Origin: Rickettsiales bacterium
GTDB lineage: Bacteria > Pseudomonadota > Alphaproteobacteria > Rickettsiales > SXRF01
DNA: 64,000 bases
Direction: 5' to 3'
Assembly (NCBI GenBank): GCA_021299465.1
Contig: JAJTHB010000010.1
Location: forward strand, 22,911 to 86,910
In this document: positions 61,948 through 64,000 of the stretch, one piece after another
Layout: each line of letters begins with the position of its first letter
Numbering within the stretch: the stretch's first letter is position 1
Program-made: the position numbers and the translations under genes
Notes under the pieces: model-generated
Databases searched by the model: none
Seen by the model: the letters and a program-made list of their open reading frames with translations, nothing else
Told to the model about the DNA's origin: nothing

Positions 61948-62812
61948 ATTCGACTTTAATATTGCTGGTTGCTTCTTCCATTTCAGCAAAGGTTGGTTGG
62001 TAATGGCTAGGAACCTGTCCACGACCTAACTCTACTGAGACTTGCGGCGCCATACCTTTTAAATGCGCCACTAATACATCACGAATAATGAGGTAAAACT
62101 GATGATCCTCATTGTGAATCGCCTGATTCTTTACCGCGAACGGCCCAACCAGACAGTATGCCAGAAATACACCAAGAAAGGTTCCTACGAGCGCACCACC
62201 AATCATTTTTCCGAGAATTTCAGGTGGCTCGGTGATGCTGGCCATGGTTTTAACGACACCAAGTACCGCCGCTACGATACCGATAGCAGGCAGCGCATCT
62301 GCTAAATTTTGCAGTGCATGGCCTGGTGCTAGCGCCTCATGGTGATGTTTTTCTAGCTGCCTATCAATCACCTCTTCAACCTGCATAGGGTTTTCAAGCC
62401 CCATGGTCATGCTTCTGAGCGTATCGCATATTAAATCTGTTGCGAAATGGTCTTTTAGAATCTTGGGATACTGAGAAAATATAGCGCTTTCCGTAGGCTT
62501 CTCAATATGCTGCTCAAGCGCAATAAGTCCCTTGGACTTCATTAGTTTGCAGAGAGCAAACATCAGGCAAAGTATATCTTTATAATCCTGCTTTTTCCAT
62601 TTTCCGCCCTTGAATACTTTGCCGATCTCGCCCGGCACCCGTTTAGCAACGTTAGCTTTATTGCCTACCAAAAAAGCACCAAGCGCCGCGCCGCCGATCA
62701 TGCCCATCTCAACCGGAAGCGCTTTCAAAATAATCTCGATCTTACCGCCTGAAGCGATATACACGCCAAATACGCAGACAAGTGTAACAATAATCCCGAC
62801 AATGGGTAGCAT
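61946..62812 (-). CDS. motA: Flagellar motor stator protein MotA
   Basis: MotA with MotB forms the proton-driven stator that turns FliG. The 288 residues have four helices: N-terminal IVGIIVTLVCVFGVYIASGG and the second near 35-50, then the cytoplasmic loop, and helices at about 170-190 and 200-220. The catalytic Pro in ADALPAIGIVAAVLG is present, and AAVLGVVKTM follows. The usual partner motB is not adjacent, which is common in alphaproteobacteria such as Caulobacter. Upstream, 85 bases separate it from dnaE. Confidence 0.95.
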   Translation of the reverse strand: MLPIVGIIVTLVCVFGVYIASGGKIEIILKALPVEMGMIGGAALGAFLVGNKANVAKRVPGEIGKVFKGGKWKKQDYKDILCLMFALCKLMKSKGLIALEQHIEKPTESAIFSQYPKILKDHFATDLICDTLRSMTMGLENPMQVEEVIDRQLEKHHHEALAPGHALQNLADALPAIGIVAAVLGVVKTMASITEPPEILGKMIGGALVGTFLGVFLAYCLVGPFAVKNQAIHNEDHQFYLIIRDVLVAHLKGMAPQVSVELGRGQVPSHYQPTFAEMEEATSNIKVE

Positions 62813-62897
62813 GAAAGGCCACAGCTCTTGTTTAAAGATGACTTACACTACTGTCATAGCAAGCAAATACCAAGAAAAGGTTAAAAGAAGCACAATG

Positions 62898-64000
62898 CTA
62901 TGCTGCAATTTCTTCCGCTGATACAACGCCTTGGATAAGTTTCAACTTGGAAAGTATGTTTGGTGTTAAGCTGTATCGCCCGGGCAGATCAATATCGACC
63001 TGTCCGCTATCCAGCAAGGCATTCAGGCGAATAGAAATACCATTCTGCTGCGGAACGCCAATCAAATCACGAATGGTTGAAATTGCTGCCATGTTATTAA
63101 TCTGGATCGCGAGCTGCGAACTGTAATGACTGGATTGTTGCTGTTTAAGCAGAAGCTGGTCAAGCAACTCTATTTTCTGTGCAATGAGCCTGACATCGGA
63201 ATCATCCGCCTTGCCATCAGCCTGAATACAGAGAATTTTACCGTTTTCAAGAAGATCACGCTGCTCGTTGAGCAGTGATTCATTGAAAACTGATACTTCA
63301 AACACGCCGCTCATATCGGATAGCTGAATAAAAGCAAAGCGGCCCTTATCAGAAACTTTGAACTTACGACCGGTAACAATACCGGCTACCCTGATGGATT
63401 TATAAGCGCCATCAAGTTTTGACACAAAATCAGCGGAAGTGATAACGCCAGCCTTTTTAAGCGTGGTTTTATAACCCGCAAGCGGGTGTGACGAGAGATA
63501 AAATCCAATCGCTGAGAATTCATTTTCTAAGCGTTCGAGTTCAGTCCAATCCGAAACTGGTGGTAGTTTGGGTTTAGGCGGTGCGATATCGGAGATGCCG
63601 CCAAACAAGCTCACCTGAGAACTTTCCCGCTCGCGCTCGAGGCTAGCGCCATAGGCCATTAAGACATCAAGCCCCTCATATAGCTGCTTGCGGTTGCTAT
63701 GAATCGTGTCAAATGCGCCTGCCTTGATCAAAAATTCCATAGCGCGTTTGTTCATCGCTTCAGCTGAGATACGCGCAATAAAATCATAAATATCCTGATA
63801 GCTTCCATTCCTATCGCGCTCAGTAACAATCTGCTGCATTGCTTGCGGGCCAACATTACGTACAGCAGCGAGTGCATAACGAATGGCCTCACCTTCTACT
63901 GAAAACAGCACCTGTGAACGATTAATATCCGGCGGCAATAAATTGATACCAGCATGCGCCGCATCCTCACGAAACACACCGAGCTTATCGGTATTGTGCA
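62898..64000 (-). CDS. dnaE: DNA polymerase III alpha subunit, C-terminal part
   Basis: The frame remains open to the right edge, so the N-terminal two-thirds or so is outside the window; about 367 codons are present. At the edge it reads HNTDKLGVFREDA, followed by INLLPPDINRSQ, the end of the palm/fingers region. Later parts are MNKRAMEFLIKAGAFD, SAIGFYLSSHPLAGYK (beta-binding region) and an OB-fold domain (VAGIVTGRKFKVSDKG). It matches DnaE rather than PolC. It precedes motA on the same strand. Confidence 0.94.
   Translation of the reverse strand, partial: HNTDKLGVFREDAAHAGINLLPPDINRSQVLFSVEGEAIRYALAAVRNVGPQAMQQIVTERDRNGSYQDIYDFIARISAEAMNKRAMEFLIKAGAFDTIHSNRKQLYEGLDVLMAYGASLERERESSQVSLFGGISDIAPPKPKLPPVSDWTELERLENEFSAIGFYLSSHPLAGYKTTLKKAGVITSADFVSKLDGAYKSIRVAGIVTGRKFKVSDKGRFAFIQLSDMSGVFEVSVFNESLLNEQRDLLENGKILCIQADGKADDSDVRLIAQKIELLDQLLLKQQQSSHYSSQLAIQINNMAAISTIRDLIGVPQQNGISIRLNALLDSGQVDIDLPGRYSLTPNILSKLKLIQGVVSAEEIAA

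Noticed and set aside
61946..62812. ExbB/TolQ instead of MotA
   Set aside because: Length, the four-helix layout and the ADALPAIGIVAAVLG segment with its large cytoplasmic loop fit MotA.

Overview
The window is a gene-dense chromosomal segment of an alphaproteobacterium with moderate GC content. I cannot name the genus. Evidence for the class is the flagellar run fliF-fliG-fliH-fliN-flbD-flhA (the Caulobacter-type arrangement with the sigma-54 activator FlbD inside the operon), a split proton-translocating transhydrogenase (pntAA/pntAB/pntB), a small SDHAF4/DUF1674 gene, a DUF2125-like protein and a motA gene with no motB beside it. The cell is flagellated and chemotactic, makes quinone, folate, diaminopimelate and arginine intermediates, and carries a membrane proton pyrophosphatase. 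There is no phage, insertion sequence, rRNA or CRISPR array.

Layout. 1-328: the start of an unknown membrane protein leaving the left edge. 0.5-12.75 kb: one long plus-strand run, MS ring/switch (fliF, fliG, fliH, fliN), the regulator flbD, export gate flhA, the placement GTPase/ATPase pair flhF-flhG and a FliK-like protein. It continues with short gaps into a polyprenyl diphosphate synthase (ispB type) and a cysteine-rich lipoprotein, then tRNA-Pro(CGG). 12.86-18.04 kb: an AT-richer accessory region behind the tRNA with a degenerate copy of the tRNA 3' end, strong hairpins, a GIY-YIG nuclease gene, an AbiGi-like gene and an unrecognised two-gene operon. 18-28.9 kb: a PAS-GGDEF protein, htpG, a secreted ankyrin protein, an Ntn-hydrolase/LplT/Aas lipid operon, folE, argE and apaG. 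28.9-34.7 kb: REP-like hairpins, a small unknown gene, the pnt operon interrupted by a second GIY-YIG gene bounded by inverted palindromes, xseB, ispA and a DedA-like gene.

34.7-44.5 kb: an unknown anchored protein, hppA, an operon of a SIMPL protein, the 51-residue SDHAF4 protein and a thioredoxin-like protein, then rsmB, rpe, yacG, a chemoreceptor and a coiled-coil unknown. 44.5-54.4 kb: uvrD/pcrA, a membrane methyltransferase, comEC, gltX, an unknown, def, fmt, truA and dapD. 54.4-61.0 kb: folate genes folC, a fused folK-folP, a class IV aminotransferase (probable pabC), a DUF2125-like gene and pabB. 61.0-61.95 kb: two small exported proteins behind striking inverted repeats, one resembling CsoR-family operators. 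61.95-64.0 kb: motA and the 3' end of dnaE, which runs off the right edge.

Genes are packed tightly, often with 1-4 base overlaps, so most expression is probably operonic. The most unusual structure is at 31258-31614: two 24-base inverted palindromes, differing only by one compensatory base-pair change, bracket a GIY-YIG gene inserted between pntAB and pntB. The cassette supplies the C-terminal residues of both PntAB and the nuclease. The least explained genes are the 15.07-18.04 kb pair and the 12.94-14.9 kb genes beside the tRNA.
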